Source of the DNA: Enterobacterales bacterium
Lineage (GTDB): Bacteria; Pseudomonadota; Gammaproteobacteria; Enterobacterales; Enterobacteriaceae
Assembly (NCBI GenBank): GCA_015654925.1
Contig: JAATFX010000139.1
Location: forward strand, 1 to 34,863
DNA: 34,863 nucleotides
Direction: 5' to 3'
The translations under genes and the position numbers were made by a program. Shown here one piece after another: positions 16,078 to 24,957 of the stretch. The notes below the pieces were generated by a model. The model searched no databases. It was not told where the DNA came from and saw only the letters and a program-made list of their open reading frames with translations. How positions within the stretch are numbered: position 1 is the first letter of the stretch; the number at the start of each line of letters is the position of its first letter.

Positions 16078-17463
16078 TTACTCCGTCAACGTCAATTGCG
16101 AGTCCGGCGCCGCCGCGTCGCGGGCATGGCGGGTCAGGCGGAAATAGGCATAACCCAGCAGCATCATGGCGGCGAAGATCAGGAACAATAGCTGGTTGTA
16201 GTAAATCATCGCCACCAGGCAAATTACCGCCATCACCAGCGCCAGCGCCGGGGCAAACGGATACAGCGGCGCGCGGAACGGACGGATCAGCCGGGGCTCC
16301 AGGCGGCGCAGCCTGAACAGCGAAGCCATGGAGATGATATACATTACAATAGCACCGAATACCGACATGGTAACGATATTGGCGGTCAGCGGCTGCCCGC
16401 CGATGGTAATCAGCGAGTCGGAGAAAATAGCGGCGATGCCCACCACGCCGCCGGCGAGGATCGCCCGGTGCGGCGTACGGAAACGGGCGTTGATCCGTGA
16501 GAGGGGCTTAGGCAGATAGCCGGCACGCGCCAGGGCAAAAATCTGCCGGGAATAACCCATGATAATGCCGTGGAATGAAGCGATCAGACCAAACAGCCCC
16601 AGCCAGACCAGCATATGCAGCCAGCCGCTGTTGCCGCCGACGATAATTTTCATGGCCTGCGGCAAGGGATCGTTGATATTGGCCAGTTTGGTCCAGTCGC
16701 CCACCCCGCCGGCAAACGCCATAACGCCGAGCGCCAGCACCGTTAAGGTCAGGATGCCGCCGATAAAGGCGCGGGGGATGGTGCGCTGCGGGTCCTTGGC
16801 CTCCTCGGCCGCCATGGATGCGCCTTCGATGGCCAGGAAAAACCAGATGGCAAACGGAATGGCGGCGAAAATACCGGAAAACGCGCCGACGCTGAAGTGT
16901 TCCGCGCCGGCCCAGCCGCCGCGGGTAAAATTCGCCCATTCAAACCCCGGCGCCACCACGCCCATAAATACCAGCAGTTCGAAGATTGCCAGCAGGGTCA
17001 CCAGCAGCTCGAAGGTGGCGGCGATGCTGACGCCGAGAATATTCAGCCCCATAAATACCAGATAGGCGCCCAATGCCACCCAGCGCGGCTCCAGCGCCGG
17101 GAACTGGACGTTAAGATAGGCGCCGATGGCCATGGCGATCGCCGGCGGCGCAAAGACAAACTCCACCAGGGTAGCGAAACCGGCGATAAACCCCCCGGTA
17201 GGGCCAAAGGCGCGGTGGGCATAGGCAAACGGGCCGCCCGCGTGGGGAATGGAGGTGGTCAGTTCGGTAAAGCTAAAGATAAAGGCGCAATACATGGCCG
17301 CTATCGCCACCGCCGTGACCAGGAACCCCAGCGTGCCCGCCTGGGCCCAGCCGTAGCTCCAGCCGAAATATTCGCCCGAAATAACCAGGCCGACCGCGAT
17401 GCCCCAAAGATGGAAGCTGCCGAGGGTGCGTTTAAGCACGGGTGCCACTTTACTATCAAGCAT
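16078..17463 (-). CDS. eat: ethanolamine permease, APC superfamily
   Basis: This 461-aa inner-membrane transporter has about 12 predicted helices. The N-terminal segment LGSFHLWGIAVGLVISGEYFGWSYGW is the hallmark of the Eat-type ethanolamine permeases in the amino acid-polyamine-organocation superfamily. Helix 3-4 HAGGPFAYAHRAFGPTGGF and the central EGASMAAEEAKDPQRTIPRAF are typical APC motifs. It heads the eat-eutB-eutC operon, the arrangement seen in bacteria that use ethanolamine without a microcompartment. It is separated from the upstream ABC importer operon by 265 bp containing a hairpin terminator, so it probably has its own promoter plus some readthrough. Confidence 0.93.
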   Translation of the reverse strand: MLDSKVAPVLKRTLGSFHLWGIAVGLVISGEYFGWSYGWAQAGTLGFLVTAVAIAAMYCAFIFSFTELTTSIPHAGGPFAYAHRAFGPTGGFIAGFATLVEFVFAPPAIAMAIGAYLNVQFPALEPRWVALGAYLVFMGLNILGVSIAATFELLVTLLAIFELLVFMGVVAPGFEWANFTRGGWAGAEHFSVGAFSGIFAAIPFAIWFFLAIEGASMAAEEAKDPQRTIPRAFIGGILTLTVLALGVMAFAGGVGDWTKLANINDPLPQAMKIIVGGNSGWLHMLVWLGLFGLIASFHGIIMGYSRQIFALARAGYLPKPLSRINARFRTPHRAILAGGVVGIAAIFSDSLITIGGQPLTANIVTMSVFGAIVMYIISMASLFRLRRLEPRLIRPFRAPLYPFAPALALVMAVICLVAMIYYNQLLFLIFAAMMLLGYAYFRLTRHARDAAAPDSQLTLTE

Positions 17464-17674
17464 GATGAGGTCCTATGATGCGTAAGTATTTGTAAAGGTG
17501 CAAAGGTCATACCAAAACTGATATTCGTCGGTTCAAGGTCCGTTTTAGCCGTAAAATCAGGCGAATCGCGGGATTTTTCGCCCCATTGGCCGCCGTTGCG
17601 GTACGGGCCAGGGCCGTTTTGGTGCAGCGCCCCAGAGAATGGGCAAGGGTTGTGACTTACGGGTGCAAGGGAGG

Positions 17675-17697
17675 TAAAACGGGGCCGGCCGGCCCCG
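17675..17697 (-). terminator. rho-independent terminator candidate after the ABC importer operon
   Basis: Downstream of the substrate-binding protein stop, on the minus strand, the perfect 16-bp palindrome GGGGCCGGCCGGCCCC is followed by GTTTTA. The stem is very stable and the T run short. It would reduce but may not abolish transcription into eat-eutBC. The rest of the 17464-17728 gap shows no gene. Confidence 0.55.
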
Positions 17698-17728
17698 GGG
17701 ATTGCGCAGTCCAATAACTGTCCAACAA

Positions 17729-19243
17729 CTACAGCTTCTGGGTATCTTCCAGGGAAAAACGTCCCAGCGGGTTCTGATAGAAATCCTTGATATTTTTGCG
17801 GCTGACATTGCGGTACGGGCTGTAATATAAATCCACCCAGTTAACGTCCGCCTTGGCCATTTTTTGCAGCTCGATATACATCTGCTCGCGTTTGGCGGCA
17901 TTCATTTCAACGCGCGCCGCGGCGACCAGGGATTTAACCTGCTCGTTATGATAACGGGTCATATAGTTCATATTGGCGTCATGCCCCAGCACAAAGGTGG
18001 TTTTTTGGTCCGGATCGAGAATATCGTTGGTCCAATACATCACCGAAATATCGTATTCGCCCGCCACCAGCATATCCCAGCTCTGGCTCGGATCGACTTT
18101 TTGCAGGTTTACCGTCACCCCGGCCTTGGCCAATTGCTGTTGCAAAAGAATGGCGATCTGTTCGTCCACTTCGTCGCCGGCATTCACCACATAGTTAAGC
18201 TTGAGATCGGAGGCGCCGGCCGCTTTCAGCATTTGCTTGGCTTTCTCGGGATCGTACGGGCGCTGCAGGTTATCCGCATAATGAAACAGCGCCCCTTCCG
18301 GGATATAAGAGTTGGCGATATGTCCGAACCCAAAGGTCACGGTATCGACAATCGCCTTTTTATCGATGGCGAAATCCAGCGCCTGGCGCACCTCTACTTT
18401 AGCCAGCGCGCCGTGTTCGTGGTTAATCAGCAAGTGATCCTCACGGGTGGAGCGGTCCAGGTGAACATCGAGATTAGGATCTTTTTGCAGCGAGGTGATG
18501 CGCGAGAACGGCACCGACAGCGCGGCGTCCAGTTCCCCCGCCTGCACTTTCAGCATGCGGGTATTGTCATCGGGCAGGGTCAGCCAATCCACCCCGTCGA
18601 GCTTGACGCGATCCGCCTGCCAGAAATAGGGATTTTTCACCAGTTCCACTTTTTCGCCCCGGGTCCATTGTTTAACGCTGAAAGCCCCCGAACCGACGGG
18701 CTTTTCGGCAAACGCCTCCTCGCCCATGGATTTGACGATTTTCTCCGGCAGTACCGATACGTTCGGCAAGGCCAGCTGCGACAGGAACGGCGCCGACGGC
18801 GTTTTCAGGGTAACGACCAGGGTTTGGGCATCCGGCGCTTCGGCTTTATCGATAATGCTGTAGGAATCGCGCCACAGCGAGCCTTCGTTATCACGAATGC
18901 GCAACAGGCTGAATACCGCGTCCTGGGCGGTTACCGGCGATCCGTCCGAGAATTTGGCCGCGCGGATTTTAAACGTATAAACCTTGCCGTCAGGCGAAAT
19001 CTCCCAGCTCTGCGCCAGTCCCGGCTCCAGCCGGGTGCCGTCCTTGTCTACCCGCACCAGCACGTCGAATACATTGGAGAACACCCAATTATCGGCATTC
19101 TGCGCCGATTTAATCGGGTCGAAGGTGGTGCTGTCCTCGCGCCGGCCGATGGTCAGTATCCCGGCGGCTTCGGCCAACTGGCTTGCCGCACTCAGCGCCA
19201 GCAATACGCCGGCGGCCACAATGTTAAAATGCTTACGTTTCAT
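17729..19243 (-). CDS. ABC transporter periplasmic substrate-binding protein, DppA/OppA family (SBP_bac_5)
   Basis: This 504-aa solute receptor has a signal peptide (about 1-27, cleaved near LAEA). The SBP_bac_5 fold is shown by DSTTFDPIKSAQNADNWVFS, the LAQSWEISPDGKVYTFKIR block, and the FSDGSPVTAQDAVFSLLRI block. ARVEMNAAKREQMYIELQKM near the C-terminus also fits. ATG 19243 is preferred because GAGG lies 10 nt upstream, while the in-frame ATG 19252 almost touches it. It is the last gene of the five-gene importer that follows a prolyl-iminopeptidase-like gene. In the PipR system the corresponding binding protein is needed for response to plant extracts and binds an ethanolamine amide, so that ligand is the leading guess here. 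Dipeptides are the alternative. Confidence 0.92.
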   Translation of the reverse strand: MKRKHFNIVAAGVLLALSAASQLAEAAGILTIGRREDSTTFDPIKSAQNADNWVFSNVFDVLVRVDKDGTRLEPGLAQSWEISPDGKVYTFKIRAAKFSDGSPVTAQDAVFSLLRIRDNEGSLWRDSYSIIDKAEAPDAQTLVVTLKTPSAPFLSQLALPNVSVLPEKIVKSMGEEAFAEKPVGSGAFSVKQWTRGEKVELVKNPYFWQADRVKLDGVDWLTLPDDNTRMLKVQAGELDAALSVPFSRITSLQKDPNLDVHLDRSTREDHLLINHEHGALAKVEVRQALDFAIDKKAIVDTVTFGFGHIANSYIPEGALFHYADNLQRPYDPEKAKQMLKAAGASDLKLNYVVNAGDEVDEQIAILLQQQLAKAGVTVNLQKVDPSQSWDMLVAGEYDISVMYWTNDILDPDQKTTFVLGHDANMNYMTRYHNEQVKSLVAAARVEMNAAKREQMYIELQKMAKADVNWVDLYYSPYRNVSRKNIKDFYQNPLGRFSLEDTQKL

Positions 19244-19255
19244 AGATCTCATACC

Positions 19256-20266
19256 TCAGTCAAAAGGAAGGGCGGCTTCGCCGGTAGTTCTGTCCAGCAC
19301 ACAGGCAAAAGCATGATCGGCAATGTGCCGGGTAGCGGGTATCGCGCCGGTACGGCAGGTAGGTCGGGCGTACCGGCAGCGGGGATGAAAAGCGCACCCC
19401 GCGGGAATGGCTATGGGGCTGGGCGGTTCCCCGGCCAGGGGATCAGCCGGCAGCGGCAAATCGGGATCGATTTCCGGAATGGCCGCCACCAGCGCGGCGG
19501 TATAAGGATGGCGCGGAACGCGGAACACCTGCTCCGCCGGGCCTTCTTCCACGATGCGCCCCAGGTACATTACGGCCACCCGGTCGCACAGCCGGCGCAC
19601 GATGGCCAAATCATGGGCGATAAACAGGATCGCCAGCCCCATGCGCTCGCGCAGATCCATCAACAAATTGATGATTTGCCCCTGAATGGACACATCCAGC
19701 GCCGCGACGCATTCATCGGCCACCATTAGCCGCGGCTCCAGCGCCAGCGCGCGGGCGATACCGGCCCGCTGGCACTGTCCGCCGCTCAGGGCGCCCGGGC
19801 GGCAACTCCCCTGTTCCGGGCGCAGCCCCACCAGCGTCAGCAGTTCGGCCACCCGCGCCGCCACCGCCGCCGGCGGCACCTTGCGGTGAACCCGCAGCAC
19901 TTCGGCGATGCCGCCGCCGATGGTTTGGCGGGGATTAAGCGAAGAGAACGGGTCCTGGAAAATCATCGCCGTTTGCCGGCGCAGGCGCGCGATATCGCTG
20001 GATAATCCATGGGTGATATTGCGGCCGTCAAACCGCACGCTGCCGCCGGTGCTTTTTTCCAACTGCAGGATGGCGCGCCCAAGGGTGCTTTTACCGCTGC
20101 CGGACTCGCCCACCAGACCGATGGTTTCCCCGGGGTGGATACGCAGGGACACGCCGTTGACCGCATGCAGCCGCGGCCGGTTAAGACGCAGCGGATTGCC
20201 GCCGGACAGCGGGAACGATACCTGTAAGTCATCGACTTCCAGTAGGGGATAGGCGTTATTTACCAT
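19256..20266 (-). CDS. oligopeptide/dipeptide ABC transporter ATPase, OppF/DppF type
   Basis: This is a 336-aa cytosolic ATPase subunit. Walker A GESGSGKST is at about residues 53-61, the signature is LSGGQ, and the C-terminal oligopeptide-transporter extension has the cysteine cluster GCAFHPRCRYARPTC with a later AC. Its Walker B reads LMVADECVAALDVS, where homologues have DEPVSALDVS. The Pro after the catalytic Glu is replaced by Cys, an unusual but probably tolerated change because the Asp-Glu pair remains. It overlaps the preceding ATPase gene by 7 bp, and the binding-protein gene follows closely. It should pair with the DppD-like subunit to drive import. Confidence 0.92.
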   Translation of the reverse strand: MVNNAYPLLEVDDLQVSFPLSGGNPLRLNRPRLHAVNGVSLRIHPGETIGLVGESGSGKSTLGRAILQLEKSTGGSVRFDGRNITHGLSSDIARLRRQTAMIFQDPFSSLNPRQTIGGGIAEVLRVHRKVPPAAVAARVAELLTLVGLRPEQGSCRPGALSGGQCQRAGIARALALEPRLMVADECVAALDVSIQGQIINLLMDLRERMGLAILFIAHDLAIVRRLCDRVAVMYLGRIVEEGPAEQVFRVPRHPYTAALVAAIPEIDPDLPLPADPLAGEPPSPIAIPAGCAFHPRCRYARPTCRTGAIPATRHIADHAFACVLDRTTGEAALPFD

Positions 20267-21255
20267 TGCCCCTCCCGATGGGATAACGGTTGCAAAGGAA
20301 AATGGCAGGCCGCGCCGTGGGCCGGGTCGTCCCGCGACGCCAACAGCGGCGGCTGCTGCGCCGCGCAGACGTCGCCGGCCCGCGCGCAGCGGGTATGGAA
20401 CCGGCAGCCGGAGGGGAAATCGCCGGCGGACGGCGGCTGTCCCTGGATGGTTTTCAACCGGCCGCTGCCCCCCGCGCTGACCGGCTGGCAGTTAATCAAG
20501 CCCTGGGTATACGGATGCAGCGGCTGCGCCAGCACCGGGCGTTTGGCGCCGATTTCGCACAGCCGTCCGCCGTACATCACCGCAATCCGGTCGCAGGTCT
20601 GCGCCACGACCCCGAGATCGTGGGTGATCATGATAATCGCCAGGCCGAGGCGATCGCGCAGATCCATCAATAAGCGCAGGATTTGCACCTGTACCGTGAC
20701 GTCCAGCGCGGTGGTCGGTTCGTCGGCAATCAGAATTTTCGGCTCGCAGGCCAGCGCGACGGCGATCATGGCCCGCTGGCGCATGCCGCCGGAAAATTCA
20801 TGGGGATAATGATCGATGCGTTTGCGCGGATCGGGAATCCCCACCTGGCGCAGCAATTCCACGGCGGCGTCCCTGGCTTCCCGCCGCCCGGCGCCAAAAT
20901 GGGCGCGGCGGCTCTCGGCGATTTGCCCGCCGATGGTCATTACCGGATTGAGATGGCTGGCGGGGTTCTGGAAAATCATCCCCATCTGGTGGCCGCGCAC
21001 CTGGGTCATGCGCCGGTCGTCAAGGGTCATGATATCGGTCTGCCCCAGCCAGGCTTCGCCGGCGTGCAGGCGTAACCCCTCGCCGGGCAGCAGGCGCATC
21101 AGCGCCCGGCAGGTGACGGTCTTGCCGGAGCCGCTCTCGCCCACCAGGCCCAGCATTTCGCCGGCCGCCAGGGAGAAAGAGACACTGTCAACCAAACGGA
21201 TATCATGACGGTTGACCACGGTCAGGTTATTTACCCTCAGCAGCGGCGCCTTCAT
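20260..21255 (-). CDS. oligopeptide/dipeptide ABC transporter ATPase, OppD/DppD type
   Basis: This 331-aa ATPase has an intact Walker A (GESGSGKT at about 39-46), signature SGGMRQRAMIAVALA, Walker B ILIADEPTTALDVT and switch His in ITHDLGVVAQ. The C-terminal extension has the CRFHTRCARAGDVC cysteine cluster typical of Opp/Dpp ATPases, which can hold an iron-sulphur centre. It overlaps the permease gene upstream by 4 bp and the second ATPase downstream by 7 bp, indicating translational coupling. Together with its partner it powers the importer encoded in this operon. Confidence 0.93.
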   Translation of the reverse strand: MKAPLLRVNNLTVVNRHDIRLVDSVSFSLAAGEMLGLVGESGSGKTVTCRALMRLLPGEGLRLHAGEAWLGQTDIMTLDDRRMTQVRGHQMGMIFQNPASHLNPVMTIGGQIAESRRAHFGAGRREARDAAVELLRQVGIPDPRKRIDHYPHEFSGGMRQRAMIAVALACEPKILIADEPTTALDVTVQVQILRLLMDLRDRLGLAIIMITHDLGVVAQTCDRIAVMYGGRLCEIGAKRPVLAQPLHPYTQGLINCQPVSAGGSGRLKTIQGQPPSAGDFPSGCRFHTRCARAGDVCAAQQPPLLASRDDPAHGAACHFPLQPLSHREGQW

Positions 21256-22112
21256 GGCCGTTCTCCCAATTTATCACCCAGCCCGTCGGCCAGCAGGCTA
21301 AAGCCCATCGCCAGCAGCACAATGGCCAGCCCGGGAAAAGCGGTGATCCACCAGGCGGTGGTAATAAAACTTTGTCCTTCGGCGATCATGACGCCCCACT
21401 CCGCCGCCGGCGGCTGTACTCCCAGGCCGAGATAACTCACCGCCGCGCCGTTAAGCAGCACCAGTACGCAGTCCGACATGGAGAACACCACCGACCCGGT
21501 CAGCGCGTTGGGCAATAGGTGGGCGAACAGGATGCGCCCGTGGCTAAACCCCAGGCTGCGCGCAGCCAGCATAAAGTCGCTGTGTTTAAGGGTTAGCACC
21601 TGGGATCGCACCAGCCGGGCGTAGGATACCCAGCCCACCAGCGCCATGGCGATATAAAAACTGCCCAGCCCCGGGCCGATAATGGCGATGATCGACAGCA
21701 TCAGCACCAAAAAGGGAAAGGCCAGCACAATGTCGATGCAGCGCATGATCAACGCATCGACGGGGCCGCCGAGATAACCGGAAAACGCGCCGATAACGGT
21801 GCCGATTAAAAACGGGAAGATCACGCCCACCAGGCAAATTTGCAAATCAATGCGCGCGCCCCAGATCACCCGGGAAAAGATATCGCGGCCAAAATTATCG
21901 GTACCGAAGAGGTGCGGCCAGCCCGGCGCCAGTAGCCGCGCTGCCGGGTCCTGGAACAGGGGATCGTAAGGCCCCGCCCAGGGCGCCAGCGCCGCCAGCA
22001 GCAACCAAAGCAGGACGATGGCGCCGCCGGTGCGCAACGCCATGGATCGCGGCAAAAAACGGCGCGGTGACCAACGGCCGCCAACGCGCCGGAGGGACTG
22101 GGCGGGCATCAT
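21252..22112 (-). CDS. peptide-type ABC transporter permease, DppC/OppC family
   Basis: This is a 286-aa inner-membrane permease. A basic N-terminus is followed by one helix (GGAIVLLWLLLAALAPWAG). The extracytoplasmic segment with LFGTDNFGRDIFSRVIWGAR, diagnostic of DppC-type proteins, comes next, and then five more helices. The cytosolic EAA loop contains the RLVRSQVLTLKHSDFMLAAR block. It overlaps both neighbours by 4 bp. Dimerises with the DppB-like permease to form the translocation path. Confidence 0.93.
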   Translation of the reverse strand: MMPAQSLRRVGGRWSPRRFLPRSMALRTGGAIVLLWLLLAALAPWAGPYDPLFQDPAARLLAPGWPHLFGTDNFGRDIFSRVIWGARIDLQICLVGVIFPFLIGTVIGAFSGYLGGPVDALIMRCIDIVLAFPFLVLMLSIIAIIGPGLGSFYIAMALVGWVSYARLVRSQVLTLKHSDFMLAARSLGFSHGRILFAHLLPNALTGSVVFSMSDCVLVLLNGAAVSYLGLGVQPPAAEWGVMIAEGQSFITTAWWITAFPGLAIVLLAMGFSLLADGLGDKLGERP

Positions 22113-23047
22113 AGTTTTACCCTCGGGTCCAGGGCCACCGTCAGCAGATCCGCCAGCAGATTCACCGCCACCGTCGCCAGGGCGAAGACCATGACCACGC
22201 CCTGCACCACCATATAGTCGCGGCTGAAAATGGCCTTCACCAGCAACTGCCCCATGCCGGGAATGGCGAATACGCTTTCGATCACCACCGTACTGCCGAT
22301 CAGCCAGCCGATATTAACCGCCAGCAGGTTCACCGTCGGCACCAGCGAATTGGGCATCACGTGGTGCCAGAAAATACGCCCCTCGTCCTGGCCGCGCGCC
22401 CGGGCGGCGGTAACATAATCCGCCTGTAGCTCCGCCAGCAGGCTGGCGCGCAGGTTGCGGGTCAGCACCGCCGACAGCGCCAGGGCCACCGTCAGGCAGG
22501 GCAAAACCAAATGATGCAGCCGCTCGCCCCATTCGACCCCATAACCGGATACCGGGAACCAGCCCAAAGCGACGCTAAATACCAGGATCAGCATAATGCC
22601 GAGCCAAAAAGCCGGAAAACCCAGCCCGGCGGTGGAGAGCAGCCGGATAATATGATCGGCGGCGCGCCCCCGGCGCCGTGCGGCGGCGGCGGCCAGCGGC
22701 ACGGTTAGCAACAGCGCCAGCAGAACGCTGCCCAGCACCAAATACAGCGTGGGTTCAATACGGGTCATAATCAGCTTGGCGGTATCGATGCGATAGACAA
22801 TCGATCGCCCCAGCTCGCCGTGCAGCAGATTCTTGAGAAAATAGCCGTATTGCACCCATAGCGGCTGGTCGAGAGCGTACTGGGCGCGAATCCGGGCAAT
22901 AGCCGCCGGCGTGCTGCGCACGCCCAGCAGGATCCGGGCCGGGTCGCCGGGGATGGCGCGCACCAGCATAAAAGTGATCAGGCTGATGCCCAGCAACACC
23001 GGCAGCAATTGCAGCGGACGGAACAGGACAAATCGGTAACGATGCAT
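22109..23047 (-). CDS. peptide-type ABC transporter permease, DppB/OppB family
   Basis: This is a 312-aa inner-membrane permease. The first helix (LLPVLLGISLITFMLVRAIPGDP) and the periplasmic ARIRAQYALDQPLWVQYGYF block are diagnostic of DppB/OppB. Five further helices and the EAA loop (ASLLAELQADYVTAARARGQ) follow. It begins 4 bp after the hydrolase gene and overlaps the next permease by 4 bp, so hydrolase and importer are one transcription unit. In Pseudomonas GM79 an analogous importer mutant cannot respond to the plant signal. Confidence 0.93.
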   Translation of the reverse strand: MHRYRFVLFRPLQLLPVLLGISLITFMLVRAIPGDPARILLGVRSTPAAIARIRAQYALDQPLWVQYGYFLKNLLHGELGRSIVYRIDTAKLIMTRIEPTLYLVLGSVLLALLLTVPLAAAAARRRGRAADHIIRLLSTAGLGFPAFWLGIMLILVFSVALGWFPVSGYGVEWGERLHHLVLPCLTVALALSAVLTRNLRASLLAELQADYVTAARARGQDEGRIFWHHVMPNSLVPTVNLLAVNIGWLIGSTVVIESVFAIPGMGQLLVKAIFSRDYMVVQGVVMVFALATVAVNLLADLLTVALDPRVKL

Positions 23048-23051
23048 GGCG

Positions 23052-23951
23052 TTAGTCCCCGGTACCGTTGCGCGTCCGCGCGAGGAAATCCAGTAACACG
23101 GGGTAATACGCCTGCGGTTCTTCGTAAAACGGCATATGGCTGCTGTTGGGGAACACGTGCAGCTCGGCGTGGGGCAGGCCTTGCTTTATGCGCATGGCGC
23201 AGGCCGGGGTCAGTTCGTCGTGCTGGCCGGTGGTAATCAGGCAAGGCACCTTGATGGCGGATAATTCCGCCGTGCGATCCCAGGTTTTCAGGCTGCCGGT
23301 GTAGAGAAATTCATTCGGCCCCTGCAACGTGAGGTAAGGACCCATATTCCAATCCTGCAGCGAACGCCGCACCGGCGCCGGCCATTCATCCAGCCGGCAA
23401 ACATGGCGATAATTCAATAAGGTAATGGCGGCCTGGTAGGCGGGATGATCCAGCGTGCCCATGGCTTCGTGGCGCAGCATCATCGCCACGGTTTCATGCC
23501 CCAGCGCGGCGCGCAGACGATTGAGTTCTTGTATCAGATGAGGCATATCCGCCGCGGTATTTTCCAGGATCAGGCATTTAATTGCACCGGGGTGGTGCAG
23601 CGCCACCTCTATCCCCAGCCAGCCGCCCCATGAATGACCAAGCAGGGTCACCTGGCCCAGTCCCAGCGCCTGGCGTACCGTTTCCACTTCATTCACGTAA
23701 CGTTCCATAGTCCATAGGGCGGGAAGATCGGGCCGATCGGAACGCCCGGTTCCCAACTGGTCGAAGGCCACCACCCGGTAGCCCTGGTGTTTCAGGCAGG
23801 AATGCGCTTCACGCAAATAGTCGCAGGGCAGCCCCGGGCCGCCGTTCAGGCATAGCACGACCTCATTCCCGGTGCCGAACTCATAGGTCGCTACCCGGTA
23901 ACCGTCTACGTCGATCGTCCGCTGCCTGTCCGGCGCTATTTCACTCCACAT
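23052..23951 (-). CDS. alpha/beta hydrolase, prolyl iminopeptidase family (PipA/AapA-like), copy 1
   Basis: This 299-aa cytosolic serine hydrolase of peptidase family S33 releases N-terminal proline or other residues from short peptides or amides. The oxyanion motif NGGPG is at 36-40, the nucleophile Ser107 in GHSWGG, Asp245 in GQHDELTP and His272 in NSSHMPF. There is no signal peptide, so the substrate must be imported, as expected from the ABC importer that follows after 4 bp. A lux-box-like element lies 84 bp upstream of its ATG. Either this gene or the one at 25036 corresponds to PipA and the other to AapA of the PipR locus. The sequence alone does not decide which. Confidence 0.9.
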   Translation of the reverse strand: MWSEIAPDRQRTIDVDGYRVATYEFGTGNEVVLCLNGGPGLPCDYLREAHSCLKHQGYRVVAFDQLGTGRSDRPDLPALWTMERYVNEVETVRQALGLGQVTLLGHSWGGWLGIEVALHHPGAIKCLILENTAADMPHLIQELNRLRAALGHETVAMMLRHEAMGTLDHPAYQAAITLLNYRHVCRLDEWPAPVRRSLQDWNMGPYLTLQGPNEFLYTGSLKTWDRTAELSAIKVPCLITTGQHDELTPACAMRIKQGLPHAELHVFPNSSHMPFYEEPQAYYPVLLDFLARTRNGTGD

Positions 23952-24007
23952 ACATCCCCCCGCTACCTTTGCCGGCGGCCTGAACGCCCCGCCGTGGTTA
24001 TGCCTTT

Positions 24008-24055
24008 ACGCTACGCATAAGCCGCCTGGCTGAACAGTTAGTAAAAATGCTAGGT
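24008..24055 (-). promoter_or_regulatory. lux-box-like element and -10 for the hydrolase-importer operon
   Basis: On the minus strand the box ACCTAGCATTTTTACTAACT occupies 24036-24055. It is 18/20 identical to the box at 24958-24977 and points the same way relative to the downstream hydrolase gene. A TAGCGT -10-like hexamer at 24008-24013 lies 22 bp from the box, exactly the spacing seen at the other copy. This places the box near -44, as at LuxR-activated promoters. No good -35 is present, which fits activator dependence. Confidence 0.62.
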
Positions 24056-24186
24056 TTCGCGGGCGATCGCGCCGCTGCGGCGCGCCCCCTTAATGGCACC
24101 TAAATTGCATATCTGAACCGGTTACCGGAAGGGAACTGCAGGATCCGTGCCCGTCGCGCATAAGTGAGTATTTGAGGGAGGAGCCA

Positions 24187-24945
24187 ATGAGCATTGCCAT
24201 CAATCGACCACGGCCGGCGCCGTTGCTGGACGATAGCCTGGACGCCGCTTTTTTATCCCTGTTCCGGCAAAGCGCCGGGCTGGGAATGGACGCGCTAATC
24301 TACGATTACACGCCGGTGCCGCGTTCGCTGGAGGGAGAATTGATTACGCCCTCGGTGCTGCGCATGAGCAACGTGCCCGAGGATATGCGCCAGCTTTGGA
24401 CCGAAAGCGGCTATTACCAGGTGGACCCGGTGCAACTGTATGCCCTGGATACCTGCGCGCCCTTCGTTTGGTCATATCAGCGGCCGGACCGCACTTCCCT
24501 GCGCGGGATTATCAGCGAGCGCCACCAGCCGGTGACTCATTATATGCGCGATAATAATATGCCCTGCGGCGCCACCGTACCCCTGCACCTGCCGCGGGGC
24601 GGATTCGTCACCGTCACCGGCATCGTTGGCCACGCCGGCCATGAGCGCGATCTCGGCCACGCGTTGGCGGAGCTTAGCCTGCTGGCCCACACTTTCCAGG
24701 AACGGATTTATCCGCTATTCGATCGCCAGATGCTGACCTGCCAGTATGTGCGGCTGAGCAAACGGGAACGGGAGTGCCTGAGCTGGTCCGCCGAGGGCCT
24801 GACCGCCAAGGAAATCGCCCGCAAATTATCGCGCTCGGTGGCTACCGTGACCCTGCACCTGAATTCGGCCGCGCGCAAGCTGGGGGCGAGCAACCGGGTG
24901 CAGGCCGTGGTGCGCGCCATGCATTATCGTTTGCTCGATAGCTGA
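24187..24945 (+). CDS. pipR: LuxR-family solo regulator of the plant-responsive OryR/XccR/PipR subfamily
   Basis: This is a 252-aa transcription factor with an N-terminal autoinducer-binding domain (about 15-165) and a C-terminal LuxR HTH (about 188-250, LSKRERECLSWSAEGLTAKE onward). Using TraR numbering, Asp70-Pro71 are conserved (D80, P81), Trp85 (W95) is conserved, and the Gly113-type glycine is kept in CGATVP (G128). Positions 57 and 61, Trp and Tyr in homoserine-lactone receptors, are Met67 and Trp71. This pair defines the plant-responsive subfamily. ATG 24187 is chosen over an upstream TTG (24172) because GGGAGGAG lies just before it. There is no luxI nearby. It lies between two S33 hydrolase genes, each with a matching lux-type box, as expected for a PipR-like activator. 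Confidence 0.88.
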   Translation: MSIAINRPRPAPLLDDSLDAAFLSLFRQSAGLGMDALIYDYTPVPRSLEGELITPSVLRMSNVPEDMRQLWTESGYYQVDPVQLYALDTCAPFVWSYQRPDRTSLRGIISERHQPVTHYMRDNNMPCGATVPLHLPRGGFVTVTGIVGHAGHERDLGHALAELSLLAHTFQERIYPLFDRQMLTCQYVRLSKRERECLSWSAEGLTAKEIARKLSRSVATVTLHLNSAARKLGASNRVQAVVRAMHYRLLDS

Positions 24946-24957
24946 TCCGCAGGCAAT

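Noticed and set aside
17864..19729. 621-aa open frame on the plus strand across the substrate-binding protein gene
   Set aside because: It is antisense to two well-supported ABC genes. Composition (His, Arg, Gln, Gly rich) is typical of a complementary-strand shadow.
24187..24945. LuxR protein as SdiA or a quorum-sensing receptor with a cognate synthase
   Set aside because: No luxI-type gene is in the window, and the two ligand-contacting residues are Met and Trp, unlike homoserine-lactone receptors.
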